Positions 53,890-63,387 are shown, numbered from the stretch's first letter. The stretch: DNA of 64,000 nucleotides from Tolypothrix sp. NIES-4075 (GCF_002218085.1 NZ_BDUC01000002.1:186001-250000); one strand, 5' to 3'. Notes: a model not told the origin generated them from the sequence alone. Numbers and translations are program-made.

Positions 53890-55175
53890 TAGTTGCCACT
53901 CCCTACCAATGTCTCGTCAATCATCCGGTAGCTGTTGATATCTTGCTCTAAGCTGTTAATATCTTGCTCTTGGCTGCTGATGTAAGCATCTATACCAGCA
54001 CCAGCACGAGGGTATGTGGCGCAAATTTGTTTGTGGTCGTTTAATGCAGCGTCTAATTCTTCACGAGTCAAATCGTTGACGAAGAAGCATTCACCAATTG
54101 GTTTGGGCATCGCTGCACGCTGTAAACCGTCTCGTGTCAAAGTTATCGATTTGGTAGCGTACCACAACAAATCGCTATCGAGTAAATCGTCGTCAAGAGC
54201 AAGACCCACACGACTCATCAATCCGAGGATGCGATCGCGATCGTTGGCGGTGATATAACCTCGTTTTTCGGCTATTGTTGCACTTAATGCCATGTCAATA
54301 TTCACAGCATGACCGTGTAATAGCGGTATTTTGGGAGTTAATTCTAGTGTAGGACTCCAAGTGTGTCCGTAGGCGATGACGCGATCGAGCATTAATTCGT
54401 GGAGGTTCGGTGTTTCCAACTCCAACATTTTCTTAATTGACTCGTAATTCACGCGCTGCGCTACTTCTTGCAATTCGGGAGTGCCATCAACATAGCCGAA
54501 GCGTGTATTCAGCAAATCTTCGCCGTACTTATACAACAACTCGAATACTTCTGCGTGGGAAACAACCGCAATCTTCACCAATTCTGCCATTCCGTTACGG
54601 ACTTGATCTATAGGAAGTGTCCGCAAAAAGGAAAAGTCGAGAAAAACTTTTTTCGGTGGGTGATAAGCACCTAAACGATTTTTGTCTTTACCGTGGTTTA
54701 CGGCTACTTTGATCGCTACACCCGCATCAATTAAAGCAATCAAAGTTGTCGGAACGCGGATGTAATTGGTGCTGCGCCGATAAGCCGCGCAAGTGAAGCC
54801 AACGACATCTAAAACTAATCCACCACCTACAACCAAAACTGGCTCTTTCCGCAGCAAATTATATGCCGAGAAAGCATCAGCTATCGACGAAAATGTGCTA
54901 AGAGTTTTGTCGTTTTCCTCAATTCTTACGGGAAAAATGGTGAGATCGATGTTGTAATGCTTGAAGTATTCTTGCATTTGCGAACCGTAAAGCCGATTCA
55001 CATTATGGTCAACTACTGCAAGACAACGCTTAAAACCTGCATAAGTATCTGCTAGGTCTTTGTTTTTTATCTCAAATAGTCCATTCACGAAGGCAAGACT
55101 AAAGTCAATCTTCTCGTAGCCTTCCACGTGAAATTCAGTTTCAGTTGCCGTTAACTTTGGTTCGACGATACTCAT
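53889..55175 (-). CDS. mysA: Desmethyl-4-deoxygadusol synthase MysA (DHQ synthase-like)
   Basis: 428 residues of the sugar-phosphate cyclase superfamily. The NAD-binding VLVVGGGLVLDVVGFTCAAYRR, metal-binding AELVKIAVVSHAEVFE and YGHTWSPTLE, and LLHGHAVNIDMAL are intact. It cyclises sedoheptulose 7-phosphate to desmethyl-4-deoxygadusol, the start of UV-screening mycosporines. The C-terminus has a short duplicated heptad (EQDINSL/EQDINSY), so the protein is about 15-20 residues longer than I recall for relatives. First gene of the minus-strand mysABC group; upstream lie about 700 bp without a gene. Confidence 0.92.
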   Translation of the reverse strand: MSIVEPKLTATETEFHVEGYEKIDFSLAFVNGLFEIKNKDLADTYAGFKRCLAVVDHNVNRLYGSQMQEYFKHYNIDLTIFPVRIEENDKTLSTFSSIADAFSAYNLLRKEPVLVVGGGLVLDVVGFTCAAYRRSTNYIRVPTTLIALIDAGVAIKVAVNHGKDKNRLGAYHPPKKVFLDFSFLRTLPIDQVRNGMAELVKIAVVSHAEVFELLYKYGEDLLNTRFGYVDGTPELQEVAQRVNYESIKKMLELETPNLHELMLDRVIAYGHTWSPTLELTPKIPLLHGHAVNIDMALSATIAEKRGYITANDRDRILGLMSRVGLALDDDLLDSDLLWYATKSITLTRDGLQRAAMPKPIGECFFVNDLTREELDAALNDHKQICATYPRAGAGIDAYISSQEQDINSLEQDINSYRMIDETLVGSGN

Positions 55176-55887
55176 TTTTTATGCCTTTAATCAACAGTTT
55201 TCACAGAATTCAGCAATTTATCTGGTATTTCCTTAGGTTTTGCCCAAACCTGAGCCAGCGCGTTGCTTGAAACCTAAAACTGATAAACACTTGAAATCGT
55301 CTGGCTTTTCCAACTGAACATGAGGAATACAGCCCAAAAGCACCTTTTATTTGAGCCATTTAATACCACAACAAGAAACTATCGGTGTTGTTAAATAATT
55401 TTCTGTTTACAGGCATAACTAACTAACTAGATAAGGCTGTGCAGTCAAAAATTTACTTGATTTTTTACTCATCTAATGCCTTATGCTTTAATCTACAGGG
55501 ATTAGTCTGCAAGTTTTTTAAATGATTGCTGTAAACAGATGCGTAGGGCAAGAGCCACTGCCGCGATCGCTTGCCAAGCAGCGATATGCTTACATTACAA
55601 TACACTTTTTTAAATCACATCATTCTTAAGATATATCATGATTGGGAATTAAATTCTTATTTCCAAAGAAAAATGTCACTAAAATGAGATTGTTATTTTC
55701 CCATAATTTGATAAAATCTCTTCAAGAAGTTTTTCTATTTCTGCAATAAATCTTTCGTGAGAAATGAAAAGCCCGATTTATCTAAAAAATCGCGCTAAAG
55801 AGTGATGCACAATTTTCACGATTTACTTCGCAGTCAGGACTTTAGTCCTGGATTTAAGCGTTAAAACGCTTATTACAGGTATTTTCA
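55176..55887. other. Gene-free region upstream of mysA
   Basis: About 700 bp that must hold the mysA promoter. It includes the dispersed GAGCCAGCGCGTTGC block (55251), a HIP1 site near 55564, AT-rich DNA and, at 55832-55873, a palindromic repeat pair (CAGGACTTTAGTCCTG, AAGCGTTAAAACGCTT). No open frame is convincing and no specific operator was recognised. Confidence 0.4.
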
Positions 55888-56826
55888 TTACGGATTATCG
55901 TTTTTTACCTGATAGTGATATTGTCTTCTTGAGGCAAACTGTTTATATCCAGCGCGTTGAAAGGCGCAGATCATCGGTGCATTATTGATATCAGCATCAG
56001 CACGGATGCATACAGCACCGTTAGATTTGAGGGTGAGGGTTCCTTGCATTAGCAAATCGTTAACGTAGCCTTTTCCCCGATGTTCTGGTAGTACACCGAT
56101 ATACCCGATGGTTGCTTTATTATCATTCTCTGTTGGCATAATCAAACCAATGAGAGTTCCCTCAAAGTTGTAAGCTAGTTGCCACCACGTCGGTTGATAT
56201 TTGAAAGCCTTTAACATGTTAAACTTATCAACTGCGTCTTTCTTCTGACCTAGTTTGGCTTGATTTTGCAAGATTGAACGATCTAAACTTTGTAACGATA
56301 CTTGGGCGATCGCGTGAATAAAAGCATCATCACCAACTTCATCAAGAGAACGAAATGTCAGCCGATTTGATGATGCTATCTCAGTTTGAATGTCTTTCCA
56401 CTCAAAACGGATAGTTTCCCTTTTCAATGAAAATCCAAAATTTTCAAACAGTTCAATTCGTTTGTGTAATGGTGTAAAGTCAGAAGATGGACTATCGAGT
56501 TCATAGTCTACAGTGTCGCCGCTTTGAAAGTGCAACTGTGCCAAGCTGTGTTTTAAGAGATTTGTACCAACCTCAATATAGTTTTCGTTCCAAGGTACTT
56601 CCAAAATATCAACAATAACAGGCTTCAAGAGCGATGGTAACGACCAATAAACGATACGTCCGATGAACTTTCCTGCTGACTCTGCGACAAAACACCACTC
56701 AGGGCGGATGTAGCCTGATGCCCACATGTCTGTCAAATAAGAAAGAAAATGCTTGTTTGGATCAATGCGATCGCTTAGACTCGCAAAGACTTCCAACTCC
56801 TCGCGCCCAATAGGACGAATAACCAT
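55888..56826 (-). CDS. GNAT family acetyltransferase
   Basis: About 312 residues from the ATG at 56826 (MVIRPIGREELEVFASLSD). A frame to 56940 is open but looks non-conserved. Two GNAT-like modules: the first is divergent, the second (TLIGLIMPTENDNKATIGYIGVLPEHRGKGYVNDLLMQGTL, R-G-K-G-Y acetyl-CoA loop) is canonical. ADADINNAPMICAFQRAGYKQFASRR closes it. Substrate unknown. It follows mysA's upstream region on the same strand, but the 700 bp gap argues against a shared transcript. Confidence 0.75.
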   Translation of the reverse strand: MVIRPIGREELEVFASLSDRIDPNKHFLSYLTDMWASGYIRPEWCFVAESAGKFIGRIVYWSLPSLLKPVIVDILEVPWNENYIEVGTNLLKHSLAQLHFQSGDTVDYELDSPSSDFTPLHKRIELFENFGFSLKRETIRFEWKDIQTEIASSNRLTFRSLDEVGDDAFIHAIAQVSLQSLDRSILQNQAKLGQKKDAVDKFNMLKAFKYQPTWWQLAYNFEGTLIGLIMPTENDNKATIGYIGVLPEHRGKGYVNDLLMQGTLTLKSNGAVCIRADADINNAPMICAFQRAGYKQFASRRQYHYQVKNDNP

Positions 56827-56966
56827 GATGAATTTCCTAATTTTGTAGCGATAATTACTTGCTTGCTGAAAGTCATCATAGACATCACCCCCTTGACGCG
56901 AAAAATTCTCAAGTTTATTTTTACGAAATAGAGTGAGCATTGCCTACCCTATTATTTCAATATTAA

Positions 56967-57003
56967 CTGATTGCGGCACGAAATTGTAGAGCCGCAATCA
57001 TCA
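56967..57003. repeat. Palindromic repeat matching the ilvB 3' end
   Basis: GATTGCGGC and GCCGCAATC flank ACGAAATTGTAGA. An inverted counterpart occurs at 58881-58911, overlapping the ilvB stop. In one frame this copy still reads DCGTKL-stop, as the ilvB tail does. Confidence 0.6.
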
Positions 57004-57314
57004 CATAAGCGGACTCGCACTCCGCGAACATCCCCATTTTGTAAGCACTGGCTCCGTGAAAAGGCTCCTGCTGTCAGCAGAGCATTATACAACGGTTATC
57101 CCTCGTCAGGCGTGTTTTATCAGCTAATCTTATGGTCGAGTGGTAGCGATCGGCACTTAACGTGAGTTCGATGAATTAAAAAACCGCAGGAGGTAGAGGC
57201 AGGGGGGAAGGGGAAGGGGGGAAAATTACTCTCACCCTGCTCCCTGCTCTTTGAAAGCTTCCCCTGCCTCTTCGTTGACTGGCAACGAGGAACTGCGAAA
57301 TTATCTTGTGCTTA
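57004..57314. other. Intergenic with dispersed repeat and hisD downstream region
   Basis: Contains the GC-rich CACTGGCTCCGTG/AAAAGGCTCCTGCTG repeat area and a G-rich tract at about 57195-57225. No tRNA or gene was recognised, although the TGGTCGAGTGGTAGCGATCG stretch at about 57131 superficially looks tRNA-like. Confidence 0.35.
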
Positions 57315-58595
57315 TTATTGCAAGCGCACAGATACACTACCTGCATGGGCAGGTAAACCTTCTGCTTCTGCTAACGTCACGGCTGCTTTGCCTATTGTCT
57401 GTAATGCTTGTCGATCGCATTCCAAATAAGTAATCCGCTTGAGAAAGTCGTAGACACTCAAGCCAGAGGCAAATCGGGCAGAACGTGCAGTAGGCAGTAC
57501 ATGGTTGGGACCTCCTAAATAATCGCCAATTGCTTCTGGGGTATAACGTCCTAGAAACACGCTACCAGCACACTTAATTTCATTGGCAAGCAGTTGTGGG
57601 TTGTCTACGCACAATTCCACATGTTCTGGAGCTAGTTGGTTTAGCAGTGGTATACTTTGTGCCAAATCGCTGACAAGAATCACGGCTGCATAATTTTGCC
57701 AACTAGCACCGGCGACTTCTTTGGTGGGCAGGTTGGCGAGAATTTGCTCAACTGCTGCTATCACTTGTTGAGCAAAAATTTCTGAATCAGTAATCAAAAT
57801 TGACTGAGCGCTAGGATCGTGTTCTGCTTGCGATAGCAAATCCCAGGCAATCCAGTCTGGGTTATTATGTTGGTCGGCTACCACCAGAATTTCTGAAGGA
57901 CCGGCGATGCTGTCAATGCCAACAGTGCCAAATACTTGACGTTTAGCTTCAGCAACATAAGCATTACCAGGACCGACAATTTTATCTACGGGGGCAATGC
58001 TTTGGGTACCATAGGCTAATGCTGCGATCGCTTGTGCCCCACCAATGCCGTAAATTTCCGTGACACCAGCAATTTGGGCAGCTGCGAATACGGCAGAATT
58101 AATCTCACCGCGAGGCATCGGTACTGTCATAACGATTCTTTCTACGCCGGCAATTTTGGCAGGTATAGCGTTCATCAGTAAAGAACTAGGATAGCTGGCA
58201 CGTCCTCCAGGTACATAAATTCCCACTTGAGACAGCGATATCCAATTTAATCCCAGTTTTACCCCGACAGTATCGGTATAGCCAATATCTTGCGGTAGTT
58301 GTTTTTGATGGAAAGCCGCAATTCTCTCAGCAGCAAGTTCCAGCGCAGCCACTACATCAGCAGAACATTGTGCTGCGTGTTCGGCAATAAAGGTTTGGCT
58401 CAAACGCAAAGACTGGGGATCGTAGCGATCGAAGCGGCTAGTATACTCCTTGACTGCGGCATCACCACGCACTTTAACATCAGCTAGAATCTCGTGTACT
58501 GTCCCACTAACATCAACTGTAGCTTCCCGGCGATCGCTAACAAGAGTTTTGAATCGACTAGAAAAATCTTTGTCCGTAGTTTGAAGTAGCTGCAT
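57315..58595 (-). CDS. hisD: Histidinol dehydrogenase
   Basis: 426 residues. It oxidises L-histidinol to L-histidine in two NAD-dependent steps. The zinc-site and active-site motifs are seen: GIYVPGGRASYPSSLLMNAIPAKIAGV, VDKIVGPGNAYVAEAKR, GIDSIAGPSEILVV, SQAEHDPSAQ, LAPEHVEL, and GAVFLG-type AGSVFLGRYTPEAIGDYLGGPNHVLPT. Length matches the family. It stands alone here, as his genes are usually scattered in cyanobacteria. Confidence 0.95.
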   Translation of the reverse strand: MQLLQTTDKDFSSRFKTLVSDRREATVDVSGTVHEILADVKVRGDAAVKEYTSRFDRYDPQSLRLSQTFIAEHAAQCSADVVAALELAAERIAAFHQKQLPQDIGYTDTVGVKLGLNWISLSQVGIYVPGGRASYPSSLLMNAIPAKIAGVERIVMTVPMPRGEINSAVFAAAQIAGVTEIYGIGGAQAIAALAYGTQSIAPVDKIVGPGNAYVAEAKRQVFGTVGIDSIAGPSEILVVADQHNNPDWIAWDLLSQAEHDPSAQSILITDSEIFAQQVIAAVEQILANLPTKEVAGASWQNYAAVILVSDLAQSIPLLNQLAPEHVELCVDNPQLLANEIKCAGSVFLGRYTPEAIGDYLGGPNHVLPTARSARFASGLSVYDFLKRITYLECDRQALQTIGKAAVTLAEAEGLPAHAGSVSVRLQ

Positions 58596-58684
58596 GGACA
58601 GTATCTTGGATGCGGTGAGTTCTCTAATTAGTTTAACGTGGGTTGGTCGAGTACTAATGACTTTTGCTCATAGGTCTGCTCACT

Positions 58685-58865
58685 ACAAAGTAGGGTGAGC
58701 AAGAGGCACTCTTGCAGGGGAAAGAAAGCAGGGGGGAGAACCCCATACCTGAAGTCAGGGGCTTCAAACACTGCCTAAGACCATCTGGCAGGAAAAAAAC
58801 AATATTTCCCCCTGCCCTTTGCTTCCTGCTAGAGTGCCTCTTCGGTGAGCAATACCCACCCTACA
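58685..58865. repeat. Inverted repeat element between hisD and ilvB
   Basis: AAGAGGCACTCT (58700-58711) pairs with AGAGTGCCTCTT (58831-58842), and GTAGGGTGAGC pairs loosely with the downstream GGTGAGCAATACCCACCCTA. The interior holds CAGGGGAAAG and CCCTGCCCTTTGC complementary arms. It looks like a small palindromic mobile repeat. Confidence 0.5.
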
Positions 58866-58880
58866 AATTAACTATTAATT

Positions 58881-58911
58881 TATTGCGGCTCTACAATTTA
58901 GTGCCGCAATC
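58881..58911. repeat. Palindromic hairpin overlapping the ilvB stop
   Basis: ATTGCGGC/TCTACAATTTAGT/GCCGCAAT, the inverted counterpart of 56967-57003. It spans the last codons of ilvB and could act as a terminator. Confidence 0.6.
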
Positions 58912-60780
58912 AGCGCAGAAATTGTGATTGGGAGCGTTTTTCGCACCGCAATGGCTGCAATAAATCGGTTCTATTGCGGCTTTCGGGGGTTGTTTTGGCA
59001 AACCAATCATTTGCGCGTTGTTTTTGCCTGGGGCTACCATTGGGTAACAGTTTTCATCTCTGGTGACACGGGCATCGACGATTACAGGTCCGTTGTGTGC
59101 TAGCATTTCGGCGATCGCTTCTTTCAACTCTTCACGGTTGCGAATCACCATCCCCTTTATGCCGTAAGCTTTTGCCAACAACTCAACGTCTGGCATTCCT
59201 ACTTCCATATTTGAGCATGAGTAGCGCTCCCCGTAAAAGGCTTGCTGCCATTGCCGCACCATTCCCTGCCAACCATTATTCAATATCACAGTCTTGACAT
59301 TTATGCCATACTGTGCCAGCGTGCCCAATTCTTGCAAGCACATTTGGAAACTGGCATCACCGCTGATACAAATAACTTCTTCATCGGGGAATGCCACTTT
59401 AACACCCATTGCCGCAGGTAAGCCAAAACCCATCGTTCCCAAACCGGCGCTGGAAATCCAACGACGCGGACCATTTTTAAGGAATTGTGCTGACCACATT
59501 TGATGTTGACCCACATCTGTGCTGTAGTAGGCATGGGGTGCTTGGCTTCCGATTTCCACAATCACTTCTTGCGGTGACATGCTGTCGGGATAATGCGGCA
59601 CGACTAAAGGATATTCTTCCCGCCAGCGGTTAACTAAATTCAGCCATTCTTGGGTTTGGTTGGGTGTCCCCGTGACACCTGTTTGCTTGCAGCGACGCAA
59701 CAAGTCAATTAACACATTCCTGACATCGCCGACAATTGGCACTTCCGGAATGCGATTTTTACCGACTTCTGCTGGATCGATGTCGATGTGAATTACTTTA
59801 GCGCGGGAGGCGAATTCATCTAACTTACCAGTTACGCGATCGTCAAATCTTGCACCAACGCAAATTAGCAAATCACAATCAGTCACCGCAAAGTTAGCGT
59901 AAGCGGTGCCATGCATCCCTAACATTCCCAAAGCTAGGGGATGATGTTCGTCAAAAGCGCCGATACCCATCAACGTGGTAGTGACGGGAATATTAAATAA
60001 TTCCGCGAGTTGCTTAACTTCTTCGTGGGCACTTGCAGCGATCGCGCCACCACCCACATACAATAGTGGACGGCGACTTTCACGAATCAAGTTAATTGCT
60101 GCATTTATTTGGCGGGGATTTCCCTTCACCGTGGGACGATATCCGGGTAACTTTACCGAACCCGGTTCCACAGGCACATAATCAAATTCTTCTAACGCCA
60201 CATCTTTGGGCACATCAATCAAAACTGGTCCCGGACGCCCAGTACTGGCGATGTGGAAGGCTTCCGCAACAATTCGCGCCATATCCTGGGTGTCGCGCAC
60301 TACATACGAATGCTTGACAATTGGTAGCGTAATTCCGTAGATATCCGTTTCCTGGAACGCATCTGTACCAATTGATGCCCGTGATACTTGCCCGGTGACA
60401 ATAATCATCGGGATCGAGTCCATGTAGGCGTTGGCAATGCCCGTCACCAAATTAGTTGCCCCTGGTCCAGATGTACCAAAGCACACTCCGACCTTTCCAG
60501 TAGCGCGGGCGTAACCGTCGGCGGCGTGGGATGCACCTTGTTCGTGTCTCACCAAAATGTGCTTGATTGCACCAGTGGCTTCTACTTTGTACAAGTCATC
60601 GTAAATTGGCAGAATTGCACCGCCAGGATAGCCAAAAATATACTCAACGCCGTGACGACGCAAACTGTCTAGCAAGGCAAAACCACCACTTACACGCTTG
60701 GGCGCGACTATTGGTGAGGAGACATTCGGCTGAACGTGAATCTCGATTTGTGGGGAACTGATTGGGGAAGGCGATCGCAC
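58891..60780 (-). CDS. ilvB: Acetolactate synthase large subunit with zinc-ribbon tail
   Basis: 629 residues. It makes acetolactate or acetohydroxybutyrate from pyruvate, the first step of branched-chain amino acid synthesis. TPP-enzyme motifs: the catalytic Glu in LVRHEQGASHAADGYARATG, and GDASFQMCLQELGTLAQYGINVKTVILNN for the Mg/TPP site. The C-terminus carries an extra zinc ribbon, YCSHCGAKNAPNHNFCADCGTKL (four cysteines), absent from most bacterial IlvB. The palindromic repeat overlapping the stop encodes part of it. No small subunit gene is adjacent. AT-rich upstream region. Confidence 0.93.
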   Translation of the reverse strand: MRSPSPISSPQIEIHVQPNVSSPIVAPKRVSGGFALLDSLRRHGVEYIFGYPGGAILPIYDDLYKVEATGAIKHILVRHEQGASHAADGYARATGKVGVCFGTSGPGATNLVTGIANAYMDSIPMIIVTGQVSRASIGTDAFQETDIYGITLPIVKHSYVVRDTQDMARIVAEAFHIASTGRPGPVLIDVPKDVALEEFDYVPVEPGSVKLPGYRPTVKGNPRQINAAINLIRESRRPLLYVGGGAIAASAHEEVKQLAELFNIPVTTTLMGIGAFDEHHPLALGMLGMHGTAYANFAVTDCDLLICVGARFDDRVTGKLDEFASRAKVIHIDIDPAEVGKNRIPEVPIVGDVRNVLIDLLRRCKQTGVTGTPNQTQEWLNLVNRWREEYPLVVPHYPDSMSPQEVIVEIGSQAPHAYYSTDVGQHQMWSAQFLKNGPRRWISSAGLGTMGFGLPAAMGVKVAFPDEEVICISGDASFQMCLQELGTLAQYGINVKTVILNNGWQGMVRQWQQAFYGERYSCSNMEVGMPDVELLAKAYGIKGMVIRNREELKEAIAEMLAHNGPVIVDARVTRDENCYPMVAPGKNNAQMIGLPKQPPKAAIEPIYCSHCGAKNAPNHNFCADCGTKL

Positions 60781-60992
60781 TCTTAAACCTCAGACTATAA
60801 CTAAGTTGATGTTTAAATTCTGTAGTTAAGAATTCATTTTAATAGAAAATGTCAATAGATTTGTCAAGAAACGATAATTTGGGAATTGGGAATTGCGAAT
60901 GCGGAATGGGAATCGGATAAATTCTTCCTTGTCTCCTTGTCTTTTTGTCTCCTTGTCCCCCCACTCCCCACTCCCCACTCCCCAATGCCCCA
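60781..60992. other. Intergenic with heptamer-type repeats
   Basis: AT-rich next to ilvB, then CTCCTTGTCTTTTTGTCTCC and CCCCACTCCCCACTCCCC repeats up to the MFS stop. Confidence 0.45.
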
Positions 60993-62252
60993 TTAAATTA
61001 CATCTTCTAAGACGCGGCGGGTATTTTGCCAAGCCCAAACACCGACAGCTGCAACAACAAAACTCATCCCTACCAGCACAGTTCGCAAGCCGAAAGCATC
61101 AGTAATCGGACCTGTAATCGCTAAGGGCAGGGAAAGGGCAATATTAACAGCATGATTTTGAAAGCCAAATACTTTACCAAGCATTGTTGGCGGAGTTTGC
61201 TGTTGAATTAGCGTTTGCATCGGCACACCAATTAAAGAAGCACCAATACCAAGGATTGCACACAGTCCTAAAGCCAGCGCTAAATGGTTGATAAAAGTAA
61301 ACAAGCCCAAAACCAGCGCCATCATCAAAAAGCCGATTAAAGGTAAAGGCTTGCCATGTAATTTCTCGCCCCAGTTACCCAAACTCGCTGCACCCAAGAC
61401 CATACCAACCCCAGCGGCTGCTAAGAAAAAACCAAATTGTTTCTCTTTCAAGCCAAATTCCGCCGCTAATCTAATACTTAGTACCATTAAAGCTGCAAAT
61501 ACGCAATATAAAGTCACAAGTTGCAACATGGCATTCAACACTAAACGGTTTTTCTTCAGGTAGCGCAACCCCTGTTTGAAGTCAGCCCAAGGGTGAATTA
61601 CCGCCTCAGCGTCGTCTGTTGCTTTTTTTTCTTTAAAATTAATCGGCTGCATGATTAATGCCGAGAACACGTACAATGCACCGACTACAAGCTCTTGACC
61701 ATATTTTTCTCCCAATAAATCTTTTGCCCAACTCAACATCGGCTCACCGACTGCAAAGCCAACAATTAAAGCGCCCATCATTGTACTGCTAAACAGCGCA
61801 TTAGCTGCCAACAAATTCTCTCGCTTCACGATTATAGGAATGACAGCTTGTTCGGCTGGGGCAAAAAACTGCGTCACAGTCGAGATGGCAAAAGTGACTA
61901 TCAACAAAATCAGAAACTCTCGTGGCAAAAACGGCAGACACAGCGTCAATATACCGCGTACCACATCAGAGCCAACCATGATTAGCTTTTTGGGAAAGCG
62001 ATCGACAAAAATGCCACCAGCAGAACCGAACAAAATTGCTGGTATTGTAAACGCTACCATCAAAGTTGAATATTTCGAGTTTTGCGCGAATCCAGGAGAC
62101 GGGTAGTATTCCAGCAGGGCAATCATCAAAACGAAGAAAACCTTATCTGCTAACTGGGATACTAGTTGCCCAATCCACAAAAGCATAAAAGCACGATTTT
62201 TGAGAAGGGCGCCAAACCCGTTATTGACAGCCGCAGGTTCAGTTGGAAACAT
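60993..62252 (-). CDS. MFS transporter
   Basis: 419 residues with about 11-12 hydrophobic segments and an MFS-type early loop, AGGIFVDRFPKKLIMVGSDVVRGILT. Other features are FAISTVTQFFAPAEQAVIPIIVKRENLLAANALFSS and LGIGASLIGVPMQTLIQQQTPPTMLGKVFGF. This is the enterobactin-exporter-like/macrolide-efflux-like subgroup common in cyanobacteria. It probably exports a small compound, not identifiable from sequence. The order ilvB-MFS on the same strand is 200 bp apart, so operon membership is uncertain. Confidence 0.88.
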   Translation of the reverse strand: MFPTEPAAVNNGFGALLKNRAFMLLWIGQLVSQLADKVFFVLMIALLEYYPSPGFAQNSKYSTLMVAFTIPAILFGSAGGIFVDRFPKKLIMVGSDVVRGILTLCLPFLPREFLILLIVTFAISTVTQFFAPAEQAVIPIIVKRENLLAANALFSSTMMGALIVGFAVGEPMLSWAKDLLGEKYGQELVVGALYVFSALIMQPINFKEKKATDDAEAVIHPWADFKQGLRYLKKNRLVLNAMLQLVTLYCVFAALMVLSIRLAAEFGLKEKQFGFFLAAAGVGMVLGAASLGNWGEKLHGKPLPLIGFLMMALVLGLFTFINHLALALGLCAILGIGASLIGVPMQTLIQQQTPPTMLGKVFGFQNHAVNIALSLPLAITGPITDAFGLRTVLVGMSFVVAAVGVWAWQNTRRVLEDVI

Positions 62253-62479
62253 TACTATTTGGGGTAACGACTACGGTAGATGGGGAATGGGGGAGGGGGG
62301 GAGTGGGGGAGTGGGGGAGTGAGGGAGTGGGGGAGGGGGGGACAAGGGGGACAAGGGAGTGGGGGGAGATGATGGAGTAGCAATTACCATTACCCATTCC
62401 CCATTACCCATTCCCCATTACCCATTCCCCATTCCCTATTTCTCACTCCTGTTTGCCTACTCTTTTTTCCGGACTATTT
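62253..62479. repeat. G-rich and CCCATTA/CCCATTC repeat spacer
   Basis: GGGGGAGTG units (about 62285-62365), followed by CATTACCCATTCCCCATT-type heptamers (about 62385-62440). A typical low-complexity spacer of this genome. Confidence 0.6.
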
Positions 62480-63043
62480 TTATTGATAACGATTTAAAAG
62501 CATCTGCAAAAATTCTGCCGCAGTCAGGCGACTTTTAGGTGGGGAAACTTCATTAGATGAGTCTACCCATCTGCCTTGGATAGTTTGGGGCGATCGCCAC
62601 ATCGATAAATGCTCTACTGGTGGATCTGCGTAAAAGTTATTTTGCCCACTTCCTAATATTTTAGAACTCCAGTGAGTGTCATAATCATGACTCATTCTGT
62701 GAATCGGGAAACTGCCCCACAGAGGTACTCCCCATCCATCTATAGCAATAAATGCTTTGATATCACCACCTAACATTTGCCACGAATAGGCTGCGGCTAT
62801 TGCCCCAACTACACCTGCACTAAAGCTTATGAATATAACTGGCGATTTTAACTGATGGCGCAGGCGATTATTCAAAACCTGTAAAATATGAAATCCTGAT
62901 AACGCCGAAAAACCATCATTGGGCACTTTCAGTATATTCACTGTATTTTCTTCTTTACTCTGAGAAAATATTTCTAGCCCCCCCGAAATAAACTTTTCCG
63001 TTAAGGCTGGCTCATGAATTCCAGGGCAAATAATTATGCTCAT
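62480..63043 (-). CDS. Alpha/beta-hydrolase-like protein
   Basis: About 187 residues from the ATG at 63043 (MSIIICPGIHEPALTEKFIS). PVIFISFSAGVVGAIAAAYSWQ contains a nucleophile-elbow-like S-F-S-A-G, and IKAFIAIDGWGVPL follows. The late His in DPPVEHLSMWRSPQTI could complete a triad. It is shorter than most hydrolases, and the substrate is unknown. Such proteins are conserved in filamentous cyanobacteria, by my recollection. It diverges from the ferrochelatase-like gene. Confidence 0.6.
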   Translation of the reverse strand: MSIIICPGIHEPALTEKFISGGLEIFSQSKEENTVNILKVPNDGFSALSGFHILQVLNNRLRHQLKSPVIFISFSAGVVGAIAAAYSWQMLGGDIKAFIAIDGWGVPLWGSFPIHRMSHDYDTHWSSKILGSGQNNFYADPPVEHLSMWRSPQTIQGRWVDSSNEVSPPKSRLTAAEFLQMLLNRYQ

Positions 63044-63149
63044 CTTTTCAACTAGCATTTTTTACACGCAACCCTTATTGCCTAGTGCCTTTTACTGTCG
63101 TAAATATAACATTTTTACCTGCCTATTCAGGAGCGTTAGGTTTTCATAG

Positions 63150-63256
63150 GACTTACGCAATATCAACAAAGAACGTAGACGCGAAGCGTCTCGAAGAGAA
63201 GAATGTCAAGGACGCCAAGGAGAATTTGAGAGAGTTTTTGCGCTCATTTTTGTTTC
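63150..63256. repeat. MITE-like repeat with AGGACTTACGCA end
   Basis: Begins AGGACTTACGCA, contains GTAGACGCGAAGCGTCTCG, and ends GAGAATTTGAGAGAGTTTTTGCG, sharing both ends with the element at 47346-47482. Confidence 0.55.
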
Positions 63257-63387
63257 AGTCAAGGCAAATGTATTAAACCGCACTTATAAAATTAATATTT
63301 TGAATTTTTAAGTCCACGTAGGTGCTATCCCCCTGGATGGGATACTAAAATACGAGTAAGGGAAAAAACAAAATCCCTAAGATATAA

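Noticed and set aside
57120..57175. tRNA-like TGGTCGAGTGGTAGCGATCG stretch
   Set aside because: No acceptor stem, anticodon arm or T-loop (GGTTCGA) can be completed around it.
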